A DNA stretch of 50,232 bases from Bacillus sp. V59.32b. GTDB lineage: Bacteria > Bacillota > Bacilli > Bacillales > DSM-1321. Made by a program: the position numbers and the translations under genes. The DNA lies in assembly GCF_003429085.1 (NCBI RefSeq), contig NZ_QVTC01000012.1, forward strand, positions 1-50,232, read 5' to 3'. Below, one piece after another: positions 25,719 to 34,190 of this stretch. Under the pieces are notes generated by a model. That model saw nothing but the letters and a program-made list of their open reading frames with translations. It was not told the origin of the DNA and searched no databases. How positions within the stretch are numbered: the stretch's first letter is position 1; each line of letters opens with the position of its first letter.

Positions 25719-26980
25719 TCGATTACTCAACCCTTCCCCGCCACGATGTTCTTTGCGTGGATATGAAATCATTTTTTGCTTCAGTTGAAGCCGTTAATCT
25801 TGGGTTGGATCCATTGACTGCCTTTATCGCAGTTGTCGGCGACAAAAAACGGTCAGGAAGCATTGTTCTGGCAGCTTCACCGATGATGAAAAAGCACTAT
25901 CGCATTAAAACAGGCAGCCGTTTATTTGAAATCCCGACTCACGACCCCAGTATTCGCGTGGTCGAAGCAAACATGGGTCTTTATTTAGAAATATCGACTG
26001 CCATTACAAGACGAATGAATGAATTCGTCCCCATGGAAGCGATTCACCAATATTCGATTGATGAATTCTGGCTCACGGCTGATGGCACCCGGGCTTTGTT
26101 TGGGGATCGATTCGAGGTTGCCGAGAAAATCAAAAAGGCGATCTTGCAGGACTTTGGCCTGCCAAGCTGCATTGGCATTGGCCCAAACCGCTTTCTCTCA
26201 AAGGTTATTCTTGACACGAAGTCCAAAAAGGAAGGAATCGCCGAATGCCAATATGAAGATGTCCAAGAAAAGCTTTGGCCTTTGCCGATTGAGGAAATCT
26301 GGGGCATCGGCCGCCGGATGAAAGGAAACCTGAACCGTCTGGGGATCGTCACACTGGGTGATCTCGCCCAGTATCCTCTCCCCCTCTTACAGAAGCGATA
26401 TGGCATCATGGGCGAACAATTATGGTACCATGCCTGGGGCGTTGATCGTTCCCCTGTCTTGGGAAATCCAGGCGACAACAGCCACAGCACGCAAAAGGGA
26501 TACGGACACGGCATCACCCTTTTACGGGACTATACCGGTGATGAGGTACCGGCCGTGTTGCTCGATTTGGCGGAAGAAGTATGCCGGCGCGCCCGCACCG
26601 CTAACATGAGTGGCCGCACGATCCATTTCGGCATCGGCTACTCCACATACCAGGGCGGGGGTGGTTTTAGCCGATCCCGGAGTGTTGACCTCCCAACAAA
26701 CGTCACCCTTGATGTCTATAATATCTGTATGGACTTGTTTAAAGAGAATCATAGCGGAGGCATCATCCGTTCTGTCCACCTTTCACTTAATAACTTAAGC
26801 CCCGACGACGGCGCCCAGCTCAACCTGTTTGAAAACAACGAGAGAAAACACCAGCTCGGCTATGTAATGGACAGCATTCGGGCTAAATACGGCTCAACGG
26901 CCATTCTGCGGGCACGCAGCTACACGGACGCCGGCGTTGCCCTTGAACGAAGCAAGAAGATCGGGGGGCACCGCGCATGA
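25715..26980 (+). CDS. polYB: Y-family DNA polymerase, UvrX/YqjW (PolY2) type
   Basis: A 421-residue translesion polymerase. Catalytic acids are in CVDMKSFFASVEAV (near residue 11) and IHQYSIDEFWL (near 113). The helix-hairpin-helix region IEEIWGIGRRMKGNLNRLGI follows, and a beta-clamp motif QLNLFE lies near residue 370. It belongs to the UvrX/PolY2 branch of Gram-positive bacteria, usually paired with a YolD-like gene, as here. SOS control is supported by the LexA-like box upstream. It starts at the ATG overlapping the micro-ORF stop. Confidence 0.93.
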   Translation: MIDYSTLPRHDVLCVDMKSFFASVEAVNLGLDPLTAFIAVVGDKKRSGSIVLAASPMMKKHYRIKTGSRLFEIPTHDPSIRVVEANMGLYLEISTAITRRMNEFVPMEAIHQYSIDEFWLTADGTRALFGDRFEVAEKIKKAILQDFGLPSCIGIGPNRFLSKVILDTKSKKEGIAECQYEDVQEKLWPLPIEEIWGIGRRMKGNLNRLGIVTLGDLAQYPLPLLQKRYGIMGEQLWYHAWGVDRSPVLGNPGDNSHSTQKGYGHGITLLRDYTGDEVPAVLLDLAEEVCRRARTANMSGRTIHFGIGYSTYQGGGGFSRSRSVDLPTNVTLDVYNICMDLFKENHSGGIIRSVHLSLNNLSPDDGAQLNLFENNERKHQLGYVMDSIRAKYGSTAILRARSYTDAGVALERSKKIGGHRA

Positions 26981-27309
26981 GAGACAGAGGTTCGATTAAA
27001 TGGACGGCCATGATGTTACCCGAACATAAGAAAATGCTTGCCGATCTTTATGAGGAACAAAAGCACGTAACGAAGCCAGAGCTTGACGAGCAGAAGCTGG
27101 AAGAGTTAAACGACATTATACGAGTAGCGCTGGGCCACACGTTGAATGTTAAGGTTACGTTTTATCGGCATCACGGATTTCATTCTGTGAGAGGGCAAAT
27201 AGCCAAAATTAATGAGCTTGTTAAAGTGATTTCGGTTATGGATGATTCAGGCGAGGAGCATCATATATCGTTTGAGGATATACTTAATATAGAGATCGAT
27301 CGAAAATAA
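26977..27309 (+). CDS. YolD-like protein
   Basis: A 110-residue member of the YolD-like family, with the opening DRGSIKWTAMMLPEHKKML and the SH3-like half VKVTFYRHHGFHSVRGQIAK. YolD proteins are partners of UvrX/PolY2 polymerases and have been likened to UmuD in position, though the fold differs. Its ATG overlaps the polymerase stop in ATGA. In B. subtilis the same position is held by yqjX. Confidence 0.9.
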   Translation: MRDRGSIKWTAMMLPEHKKMLADLYEEQKHVTKPELDEQKLEELNDIIRVALGHTLNVKVTFYRHHGFHSVRGQIAKINELVKVISVMDDSGEEHHISFEDILNIEIDRK

Positions 27310-27311
27310 AC

Positions 27312-27344
27312 GTAAAGCCCCTGGCTCGCACCAGGGGCTTTAGC
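27312..27344. terminator. Bidirectional terminator after the SOS operon
   Basis: AAAGCCCCTGG pairs with CCAGGGGCTTT around CTCGCA. It also ends the convergent lipoprotein gene. Confidence 0.85.
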
Positions 27345-27349
27345 AAGTT

Positions 27350-27877
27350 TCAATCCTGATATATTATTTCATAGGAAAGCTCATCAACGGTCACGAAAAA
27401 AGAAGCGTCCGTGTTCGACCGGCTCATCATCTCAAGCTGATAAGCCTTTTCTGCGGCCAGATAGGTGACCTTTCTCACAAAAAAACGCTGACTTTCACCT
27501 TCTTGCAGAAAAGAAATAGCCGATGCGACAACTTTCTGCTCCGTCAAACTTTGTCTGTCTTTCTGGATCATAATCAGTCTCGCATCAGCCCGGCTTGGAA
27601 TGGACTCTTTCAGGTCCCCTTCGTACCATACCTTTGCCTTCATGCCTATTTCTAAATCTTTAAAGCTCAGTTCCTCCCCGTCGGAGTCTTTAATGGATGT
27701 ATCTTCTGATAGTGTGTAGTATGTATTTTTAATGAGTACGCTTTCTCCGTCTGCCAGGTCCGTGATAAATCCGGCTGCCCCGATGCTGATTGCCTCGTTA
27801 TGAGTTCCAAACTCTAGACTGCAGCCGGCAAGCAGGATACAAACAAATACATGCAGAAGCAAAATAACCCTTGCCAT
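27350..27877 (-). CDS. Lipoprotein with DUF3221-like domain
   Basis: A 175-residue predicted lipoprotein: the signal peptide MARVILLLHVFVCILLAGCS has a lipobox LLAGC. The body holds a small beta-barrel-like segment (GFITDLADGESVLIKNTYYT through IGMKAKVWYEGDLKES) resembling DUF3221/YobA. A second part, about residues 120-175, probably forms another small domain. It would sit on the outer face of the membrane. Function unknown. The ATG at 27877 is chosen over an upstream TTG; GGAGGGGG precedes both. Confidence 0.75.
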   Translation of the reverse strand: MARVILLLHVFVCILLAGCSLEFGTHNEAISIGAAGFITDLADGESVLIKNTYYTLSEDTSIKDSDGEELSFKDLEIGMKAKVWYEGDLKESIPSRADARLIMIQKDRQSLTEQKVVASAISFLQEGESQRFFVRKVTYLAAEKAYQLEMMSRSNTDASFFVTVDELSYEIIYQD

Positions 27878-28044
27878 CAATTTCTTCCCCCTCCAGAACA
27901 ATAGATAAAGAATTGGCGAGTCATAAGGCGAAGATTAGGTGTAGTTGTCCTTATGAAGATAGGAAAGTCTACGCTCTTCTATCTGATCAAAAATCTCGGA
28001 AGTGGTTACACGCGCATTAAACACATAAATTCAGGATATCGTCC

Positions 28045-28836
28045 CTATTTCTTAAAAAGCGCCTTTTTCCCCAGTCTTTCCACCGTCCTCGGGAATAGCG
28101 TATAAAAAACACTCCCCAGGTTCATCCAGCCCGGGAGATTGATTTCCCGTCTTTTCGTAAAAATCGCGGCGACAATTTTCTCGGCGACATAATCAGGCTG
28201 CAGCATGAATCTTTCGACGTTTTTCACATACGTGCCCGACTCATCCGCGACATTAAAAAAGTTTGTCGCAATCGGTCCCGGATTAACGGTTGTCACAAAA
28301 ACATGGTCTTTCATTAATTCAAGCCGGAGACTGTTCGAGTAGCCCAATACCGCATGCTTCGTTGCCGAATAGACACCTGATTTGGGCGTGGCGATTTTCC
28401 CGGCTTGCGAGGCAATGTTAATGATATGCCCTGTTTGGCGCCGTTTCATGGAAGGAAGAACCATCTGGGTACAGGCAATCAAGCCAAGAACATTTACATC
28501 GAACATCGCTTTTGTTTCCTCGAGGTCCGCTTCATGGGCTTCTTTAAAAACGCCAAAGCCCGCGTTGTTGATCAGCACATCAATATCCCCGGCAGTTGCC
28601 TTAATCTCTTCAAATACCCGTTTGATGGCTATCGTATCCGCCACGTCCAGTTTAAAAGCGTATACTTCTGTCTGATATTGCGCTGTGATTTCCTTTTTAA
28701 GCTCATTTAATTTATCAATGCTTCGGGCGAGAAGGACGACGCGTGCGCCCTCCCTTGCAGAGCGGATTGCCGTCTCCCTGCCAATCCCGCCTGAAGCTCC
28801 GGTTATGACCACACATTTGCCTTGCAGTCTGCTCAC
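28045..28836 (-). CDS. yqjQ: Short-chain dehydrogenase YqjQ
   Basis: An SDR-family oxidoreductase of about 263 residues. The cofactor motif is TGASGGIGRE, the structural motif NNAGFG, and the catalytic Ser-Tyr-Lys are in IASQAGK and YSATKHA. The substrate is unknown. The GTG at 28836 is preferred as start because GGAGGTG lies six bases upstream; an ATG at 28854 overlaps the yqjP stop but has no ribosome site. Co-transcribed with yqjP. Confidence 0.9.
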   Translation of the reverse strand: MSRLQGKCVVITGASGGIGRETAIRSAREGARVVLLARSIDKLNELKKEITAQYQTEVYAFKLDVADTIAIKRVFEEIKATAGDIDVLINNAGFGVFKEAHEADLEETKAMFDVNVLGLIACTQMVLPSMKRRQTGHIINIASQAGKIATPKSGVYSATKHAVLGYSNSLRLELMKDHVFVTTVNPGPIATNFFNVADESGTYVKNVERFMLQPDYVAEKIVAAIFTKRREINLPGWMNLGSVFYTLFPRTVERLGKKALFKK

Positions 28837-28850
28837 TTGTTTCACCTCCA

Positions 28851-29810
28851 TCATTGGTTGACAGAATAAATCGTTGTTCCTGAATTGGTTTCCGCTTTGA
28901 TTTCTCCCAAATTCTCTAAATAGTCAAGCTGGCCGACTGTTTCTGAAAGCGTTAACCCCAATTCCTTCTGGTAGACACTAGGGAAGAGCTGCTTGCATAT
29001 TTCAAAGCCAGTGGAAGGCTTTTCCTCAATCATCTTCTTGACGCTCATGGCCCGCTGATGCTGCCGTTCCCTTTGTTTTTTGATCAATCCCGGAACGTCA
29101 AACACTTCATTGCCATGGCCTGTGTACAGCATGGCTATCGATAATTCAAGGCATTTCTTTAAAGAGTGATTGTATTGCAACAGCGGTTTTGGCCGTTCAC
29201 TCCCCTTTTCGATTGGAGGCTCCATCAGTGGATTGGGCGATATTTTTTCGAGCAAATGATCTCCGCCAATCATCACACCATCTTTTTCACGGTAAAGAGA
29301 AATATGGCTTTGGGCATGACCAAAGGTTTCGATCACTTTCCAATCCGGATGGCCCGGTATACTGTCTCCTTCCAAAAGGCCGGAACGAAGCGTACGCGGA
29401 CTAATATACTTTGCCGAGCGACGGAATTGCGTAATCAATGATCTATATTCGGCCGGAACCCCCAGCTGTGTTGCAAAATCGAGATAAAATTTTTCGTGCT
29501 CCACCATAAAATCTTCAGTCATAAGCAGAAATCTCTGATTATTAGGATGACCGTATATCGAAACATCCTCAGAAAAAAAACCAAGACCGCCTGCATGATC
29601 AGGGTGATGGTGCGTTAATACGATTTGTTCAATATCACCCAGTTTCAAACCAAGCTCCCGGAGCCCCTGTTCAAGTGCTTCTTTCCCATCTTCGGTCTGC
29701 AAGCCTGTATCGATCAATGTCAATGTATCGCCTTTAATGAGATACACATTTACATTTCCTACCGCAAACGGGGTCGGCAAGGAAATTTTAGCAATATTAT
29801 TTTTCCACAT
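28851..29810 (-). CDS. yqjP: MBL-fold metallohydrolase YqjP
   Basis: A 319-residue metallo-beta-lactamase-fold hydrolase. The metal site is LTHHHPDHAGGLG (near residue 67), with further ligands in FGHAQSH and GGDHLL. A C-terminal winged-helix-like tail follows (GFEICKQLFPSVYQKE through YLENLGEIKAE), as in the LACTB2-like subgroup. The substrate is unknown; hydrolysis of a thioester or phosphoester is inferred. The ATG at 29810 gives the MWK start seen in relatives. Coupled to yqjQ by a 4-base overlap region. Confidence 0.9.
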   Translation of the reverse strand: MWKNNIAKISLPTPFAVGNVNVYLIKGDTLTLIDTGLQTEDGKEALEQGLRELGLKLGDIEQIVLTHHHPDHAGGLGFFSEDVSIYGHPNNQRFLLMTEDFMVEHEKFYLDFATQLGVPAEYRSLITQFRRSAKYISPRTLRSGLLEGDSIPGHPDWKVIETFGHAQSHISLYREKDGVMIGGDHLLEKISPNPLMEPPIEKGSERPKPLLQYNHSLKKCLELSIAMLYTGHGNEVFDVPGLIKKQRERQHQRAMSVKKMIEEKPSTGFEICKQLFPSVYQKELGLTLSETVGQLDYLENLGEIKAETNSGTTIYSVNQ

Positions 29811-29950
29811 AGTCACTTATCCACCTTGAATTATTATATTTATATAGAAAACGATTTAATAGTAAATATTTTACCTCTATGCTGGATAATTGTCATTATT
29901 TTCATGAACATGATGATAGAATTTTTTTGATTTTTCTCAAAAAAATAAAC

Positions 29951-29980
29951 TTGACAGCAAGCTTGTCCATCCTCCATAAT
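29951..29980 (+). promoter_or_regulatory. Sigma-A promoter of the proI T-box leader
   Basis: TTGACA and CATAAT are separated by 18 bases, placing the start of transcription at the beginning of the T-box leader. Confidence 0.7.
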
Positions 29981-29994
29981 CACTAGTAACTATA

Positions 29995-30232
29995 CGACAC
30001 GGCATTAGAATAAGGCTAGTAGATAAATTATGGCGAAAGAGAGTGAAGCCCAGCGGCTGAAAAGCTTCACCGCCCTCTGGTTTATTGAACCTACCTTATG
30101 AGCCTTTAGGCAAACCTAACGTAATTCCGGCGATAACGGATTTTGAGTTGCATCTTTCAGCGCGAAAGATGAACAAAGGTGGTACCACGGAAGCTAGACC
30201 TTTCGTCCTTTATTGGATGAGGGGTCTTTTTG
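29995..30232 (+). promoter_or_regulatory. T-box leader, proline type (specifier CCT)
   Basis: The T-box sequence AAAGGTGGTACCACGG is at 30175-30190, followed by a terminator hairpin (AGACC...GGTCT, 30196-30227) and a T tract. In the stem I region the sequence GAACCTACC contains a proline codon CCT at 30090-30092 in the usual specifier context. Uncharged tRNA-Pro should stabilise the antiterminator and switch on proI. The 5' limit is approximate. Confidence 0.92.
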
Positions 30233-30272
30233 TTTTTATTAAAAAATCGTTTACACAAAAGGACGGATATTC

Positions 30273-31121
30273 ATGAGCAAAATCGCATTTATTGGTGCGG
30301 GTTCAATGGCCGAGGCCATCATATCAGGAATGATCACAAGGGGTGTCACAAAACCGGGAGACATTCATATAGCAAATAGGTCAGATGAGGGGAGACTATC
30401 TTCTTTACAAAATGGCTATGGCGTGACTGTTTGCAGATCCAGCGCTGAACTGTTGGATGGAGCGGCAATTGTCGTGCTCGCTGTTAAACCGAAGGATGTG
30501 CTGGCGGCAATGGATGCGGTGAAGTCTCACATTACTGAAAAAATGCTATTTATATCGGTAGCGGCAGGCGTGAATATCTCAAGCCTTGAAGCAATTCTTT
30601 CCAAAAAAATTCCGATCATCCGGGCGATGCCTAATACATCGGCGGCAGTCGGCCAGTCCGCAACTGCACTTGCCGTCAATCAATACACGAAACAGGACGA
30701 TCTTGAACTTGCCTGCCAATTATTTGAAACCATCGGTTCGGTCGCCATCGTTGCGGAAGAACAAATGAACGCCGTCACCGGGTTATCTGGAAGCGGTCCT
30801 GCTTATATTTATTATCTTGTGGAAGCGATGGAGAAATCATCGGAGATAATCGGCTTGGACGGAGAAACGGCAAAGCAATTAATCATCCAGACATTAATCG
30901 GCGCCGCTGAAATGCTAAGCAACTCGGACAAAACCCCGGCCACTCTCCGTAAAGAGGTCACCTCCCCTGGAGGGACAACGGAAGCAGGCATTAAAGTGCT
31001 TGAAGCACACGGTGTGCAAGAAGCACTCATCTCCTGCATTCAGGAAGCAGCGCAGCAATCCAAACGAATGGGACAGCAAATCAGCCAGGAGATTTCAAAG
31101 GGCACAGTGCTCCGCCGCTGA
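30273..31121 (+). CDS. proI: Pyrroline-5-carboxylate reductase ProI
   Basis: The 282-residue enzyme reduces pyrroline-5-carboxylate to proline with NAD(P)H. Motifs are IGAGSMAEAI (nucleotide binding), AVKPKD, IRAMPNTSAAVGQS and the signature TSPGGTTEAGIKVLE. It stands alone downstream of a proline-type T-box, so it should be made when charged tRNA-Pro is scarce. The B. subtilis equivalent occupies the same neighbourhood beside yqjP. Confidence 0.96.
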   Translation: MSKIAFIGAGSMAEAIISGMITRGVTKPGDIHIANRSDEGRLSSLQNGYGVTVCRSSAELLDGAAIVVLAVKPKDVLAAMDAVKSHITEKMLFISVAAGVNISSLEAILSKKIPIIRAMPNTSAAVGQSATALAVNQYTKQDDLELACQLFETIGSVAIVAEEQMNAVTGLSGSGPAYIYYLVEAMEKSSEIIGLDGETAKQLIIQTLIGAAEMLSNSDKTPATLRKEVTSPGGTTEAGIKVLEAHGVQEALISCIQEAAQQSKRMGQQISQEISKGTVLRR

Positions 31122-31325
31122 GTAAAGTCCGTTTGACTTTAATTAGAAATACCCTACAAAACTGAAAAACAGAGACCATACATCTCGGATTCACTGAAAT
31201 AATGGGACGAAAATTTATTGAGGTTCCGGAAATCCCAGACAGGCCTGGATCAAGGATACTGCAAGTAAACAAAAGAAAGAGTTTTTCGCTCGACTTTTTT
31301 CTGCAAGTGACAAAGCATAGCTTGT

Positions 31326-31353
31326 TTGATTTTTTGAAAATCCAGGGTATAAT
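31326..31353 (+). promoter_or_regulatory. Promoter of the putative antitoxin RNA
   Basis: TTGATT and TATAAT are separated by 16 bases, pointing towards the toxin-like frame on the opposite strand. Confidence 0.55.
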
Positions 31354-31359
31354 AGAACA

Positions 31360-31502
31360 AAAGTATTGCATATATTAAAAAAGACCATTTGGTGTTGGAG
31401 CACCAAACGGTCCTGCAATAGAGGTTCCCTTCAAAGGGGCTCAGCATAATAGGGAAGATAATCCACCACTAGCCGTCTAGCTCAAGGGTGGATTATTTTT
31501 TG
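31360..31502 (+). ncRNA. Putative antitoxin RNA convergent to a type I toxin
   Basis: Starting just after the promoter, the transcript would contain a hairpin (GACC-TTTGGTG / CACCAAA-GGTC, 31383-31412) and end at the terminator GATAATCCACC...GGTGGATTAT followed by TTTTTTTG. It carries no ribosome site or frame. It overlaps the 3' end of the toxin-like transcript on the other strand, with a shared bidirectional terminator. This is the layout of fst/par and txpA/ratA type loci. Confidence 0.5.
31456..31502. terminator. Shared terminator of toxin and antitoxin transcripts
   Basis: ATAATCCACC (31458-31467) pairs with GGTGGATTAT (31487-31496). T tracts flank it, so it can act from both sides. Confidence 0.7.
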
Positions 31503-31579
31503 TGGTTCTTATCGAATGACAGTACAGCAAGGATCAAGCTTGCAAAAGCACAAGCAAACATCAAAGCGTCAGAAACTGT
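31493..31579 (-). pseudogene. Type I holin-like toxin (TxpA/Hol_Tox type), start codon apparently lost
   Basis: On the minus strand the frame reads TVSDALMFACAFASLILAVL then SFDKNHKK and stops at 31493. This fits the holin-like toxin pattern: T-V-x-x-A-L-M-x-x-x-x-F, a short hydrophobic helix and a lysine tail. An AAAGGGGG site is placed correctly, but the codon six bases after it is TGT instead of ATG/GTG/TTG. Translation could only begin at TTG or ATG six or seven codons in. The 5' leader CTCAAGGGTGG is perfectly complementary to CCACCCTTGAG past the stop, a long-range pairing typical of type I toxin mRNAs. Confidence 0.6.
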
Positions 31580-31754
31580 ACAGCACCACCCCCTTTCTAA
31601 CGGGGATGAGCTGACCACCCTTGAGACACCTATTCTATTGTTTTTTCATTATCACATCTATTTATGCTTATTTAAGACTAATAATGATCCATTTAAAAAC
31701 AAGTATTTACAAAGACATTAAAGAGAATGAGGGTACTTACTAATCTCTAAAAAA

Positions 31755-31779
31755 ATAATCCACCTGGTGTTGGTGGATT
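31755..31779 (-). terminator. Terminator of the LysM/GH18 gene
   Basis: TAATCCACC pairs with GGTGGATTA and is followed on the minus strand by TTTTTTT. It resembles the stem of the toxin-antitoxin terminator 280 bases away. Confidence 0.65.
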
Positions 31780-31799
31780 ACTTCTGTCTTTCCTGTTGC

Positions 31800-31837
31800 A
31801 AGACCGTCCGGCGTTCCCGCCCCGACGGTCTTTTTCT
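31800..31837 (+). terminator. Hairpin with T tract on the plus strand
   Basis: AGACCGTC and GACGGTCT form the stem, followed by TTTTCTTT. It would stop plus-strand transcription before the convergent LysM/GH18 gene. Confidence 0.6.
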
Positions 31838-31841
31838 TTCA

Positions 31842-33353
31842 TTAATTAAAATGATAAACGCCCCAGATATCAGCTGTTTCCGAACCGATATACCAGGCAG
31901 CTGCTCCGCCCAAGTGATTTTGTTTTACCAAATTCATGCGAAGCCCGATTGACTTTTGATCTTCGAGCCAGATTTGATGCTTTTCTCCACCCGCTGTATA
32001 TTCCACATAATTTTGTGAGGTTTTTTGATCCCACACCTTTTGAAGGCCCTTGGATGAAATGATTTGATTCGCCTGGGCCATCGTCCGGTCATGGCTGGTT
32101 ACTTTTCCTGTTGATAGATTCGTAACCCACTCCCGGGTGTAGAATGGTACAGCAAGAATGATCTTGTGGGACGGCACCTCTTTCATCAAGAGCTCGATCC
32201 CTTCTTTCGTCCATGGCAAGGAGGCGACCGATCCCGCTTTCGGGCTTCCTCCCCAGTGCTCGTCATATCCCATCATCACGATATAATCGGCAATCTTGCC
32301 AAGCTCCTTCCGGTCAAAGCTTCCTGACCAGAACGGGTCTTCGTTTTCCCGGCTCACATCCACAGACACGATGATTCCGTGTGGCTGAAGAGCCTTTTTA
32401 AGTTCCCCGATAAAAACTACATAATCCTGCTTGTTTTTGATATTGATATTTTCAAAGTCTACATTAATTCCATCGCTATCGGTTTGCACGAGTGAATCTC
32501 TTAGCGTTGAGATTACTTTTAGCCGTTTCTGCGGATTGCTGAGCACAGAATCGGTTAAGGCAGGGTCAAATTTATTGCCAAATAGCGGCCAAAGTTGTTT
32601 CCCCTCGGCATGGACGGCTTGGGCATACCGTGCATCAACAGAAACCGAGACTGCGTTTTCCGTGCTGTTTAATGCATACCAGCGCGGTGATACGACATTT
32701 AAATTTGGCTGTTTTAGTTGTTGAATATAACTGTCTGTCGTCCCATTATAATTCCAGCCCATGACGATGCGTTTTTGTGCCTTCGTTTGCAGAAGGGACT
32801 TTTTCATCCAGCCTTTTTTACCGCCAAGTAATTGAACCTGGGCATAATAATCCGGAATCTTGATTTTTTGGCCGATGGACAGCTTCGTTGAACGTAAGTT
32901 ATTCAGCTTCGTTACATCGCTGACTGTAACCCCGTATTTTGTTGCAATTTTCCAAAGCGTATCACCTGATGCGACCGTATAGACCTGATATTTCTGCGGT
33001 ATTTTCAACTTTTGACCGACACTGATTTTGGTAGTCGTTAATTTGTTTTCTTTTTGCAGCTCGCTTACGGTGATCCCATACTGATTAGCGATGATCCATA
33101 GGGTGTTGCCGGAGACTACGGTATGGATGACGCTAATTGCGGAATCCCCCGCTGCCGAAGAGATAATCGGGTATTGCTCTCCCTTTTTTAAGACCGATAA
33201 AACCGGAGAACCCAGTTTAGGTGAACTGTATACTTTCGCATCGTCTGTTTTAACAGTACCGATCGAAAGGGTATGATTTGCCGCTTCCCCTTTAGCCGGG
33301 TTAAGGCTTATACAAAGAAAAGCTATGATAACAAAGCTAAAAAACTTTTTCAC
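31842..33353 (-). CDS. Secreted LysM and glycoside hydrolase 18 protein
   Basis: About 503 residues. Signal peptide (KKFFSFVIIAFLCISLNPAKGEA), an SH3-like segment (about 35-75), two LysM domains (VVSGNTLWIIANQYGITVSE and VASGDTLWKIATKYGVTVSD), then a GH18 barrel from about residue 195. The active-site strand is DGINVDFENI: the general acid Glu is kept and Asn replaces the middle Asp, as in YaaH-type relatives. It should bind and cleave peptidoglycan or a related glycan. The GTG at 33353 is preferred; the ATG at 33362 lies too close to AAGGAG. Possibly spore- or wall-associated. Confidence 0.85.
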   Translation of the reverse strand: MKKFFSFVIIAFLCISLNPAKGEAANHTLSIGTVKTDDAKVYSSPKLGSPVLSVLKKGEQYPIISSAAGDSAISVIHTVVSGNTLWIIANQYGITVSELQKENKLTTTKISVGQKLKIPQKYQVYTVASGDTLWKIATKYGVTVSDVTKLNNLRSTKLSIGQKIKIPDYYAQVQLLGGKKGWMKKSLLQTKAQKRIVMGWNYNGTTDSYIQQLKQPNLNVVSPRWYALNSTENAVSVSVDARYAQAVHAEGKQLWPLFGNKFDPALTDSVLSNPQKRLKVISTLRDSLVQTDSDGINVDFENINIKNKQDYVVFIGELKKALQPHGIIVSVDVSRENEDPFWSGSFDRKELGKIADYIVMMGYDEHWGGSPKAGSVASLPWTKEGIELLMKEVPSHKIILAVPFYTREWVTNLSTGKVTSHDRTMAQANQIISSKGLQKVWDQKTSQNYVEYTAGGEKHQIWLEDQKSIGLRMNLVKQNHLGGAAAWYIGSETADIWGVYHFN

Positions 33354-33548
33354 TATTTCCATTCTCCTTCATAGATTTTTAACTTTCATAGTTTACTATG
33401 GTGAAACGTTAAAAGAATAGAGGTACATTGTGGAAGCAAGATGGCGACGTTCACATTTTTGTTGATAACATAGATAACTTGCAATCTATGCCAATGGTAA
33501 AATTAAACATGTAAGCGATGGACTTTTTTAAAAAAAGAGGTGATTAAA

Positions 33549-33674
33549 TTGGCCCAAAAAAAGAAAGAGGAGAAGGAAGATACGCTAAAAGGGACACTCG
33601 CTTCCGTCATGATATTGGGAGTGTTTCTGATCGTCTCCTGGTTTAGTGTTTACGCTTTATTTCTTTCAAGATAA
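33549..33674 (+). CDS. cbaD: Cytochrome ba3 oxidase subunit IIa (41 aa)
   Basis: A 41-residue protein starting with TTG after AGAGGTG. A lysine/glutamate-rich N-terminus (MAQKKKEEKEDTLKGT) is followed by one helix, LASVMILGVFLIVSWFSVYA. This is the form of the single-helix subunit IIa of ba3-type oxidases, which replaces the first helix of normal subunit II. It lies 24 bases before the subunit II gene, the expected place. Confidence 0.8.
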   Translation: MAQKKKEEKEDTLKGTLASVMILGVFLIVSWFSVYALFLSR

Positions 33675-33698
33675 TACATAGACAAGTAGGTGAAAAAT

Positions 33699-34190
33699 AT
33701 GAAAATCCATAAGTTTGAAAAGATTTGGCTTCTATTTGGTACCGGCTCATTAATTTTATTTTTAACCATTGTCGGGGTCCAGGCTTTTTCTATGGGGAAT
33801 CATCCGCCAAGCGGACACCATATGATCGATCCTGAAAAGGTAAAAGAAACAGCTCCATTTACAGAACCAGGCCTCCACAAGATTGGGGAAAACGAATATG
33901 AATTGGTCATTGTCGCTTCCGCTTTCAATTATGACTTGGGCGAAGATGATAAGACGGTCACGATTCCTAAAGGAGCAAAAGTAACCTATAAAGTAGCCAC
34001 CACTGATGTGGTTCACGGATTCTCCGTAGCAGGAACGAATGTAAACATGATAGTAGAACCAGGCTATGTGAGTGAATTAACGGTCACCCATGAAAAAACG
34101 GGAAAGTTTACTGTCGTGTGTAATGAATATTGCGGAACAGGACATCACATGATGTACGGAACAATCGAGGTGACAGATAATGCAAAGTAA
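33699..34190 (+). CDS. cbaB: Cytochrome ba3 oxidase subunit II
   Basis: A 163-residue protein with one membrane anchor (IWLLFGTGSLILFLTIVGVQAF) and a cupredoxin domain. The binuclear CuA site is in VVCNEYCGTGHHMMYG with the upstream histidine in VVHGFSV. It takes electrons from cytochrome c. Having a single anchor instead of two is typical of the ba3 type, the other helix being subunit IIa. The ATG at 33699 follows TAGGTG. The gene overlaps the start of subunit I. Confidence 0.93.
   Translation: MKIHKFEKIWLLFGTGSLILFLTIVGVQAFSMGNHPPSGHHMIDPEKVKETAPFTEPGLHKIGENEYELVIVASAFNYDLGEDDKTVTIPKGAKVTYKVATTDVVHGFSVAGTNVNMIVEPGYVSELTVTHEKTGKFTVVCNEYCGTGHHMMYGTIEVTDNAK

Noticed and set aside
31215..31447. 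Short overlapping minus-strand frames in the proI downstream region
   Set aside because: They run across the antitoxin promoter and hairpins, in several overlapping frames without ribosome sites. I prefer the RNA-based reading of the locus.
32431..32724. Frame opposite the GH18 domain
   Set aside because: It is antisense to a conserved domain and has no initiation site.
33351..33362. ATG at 33362 as the start of the LysM/GH18 gene
   Set aside because: It lies one base after the ribosome site; the GTG three codons in has better spacing and gives a typical signal peptide start.
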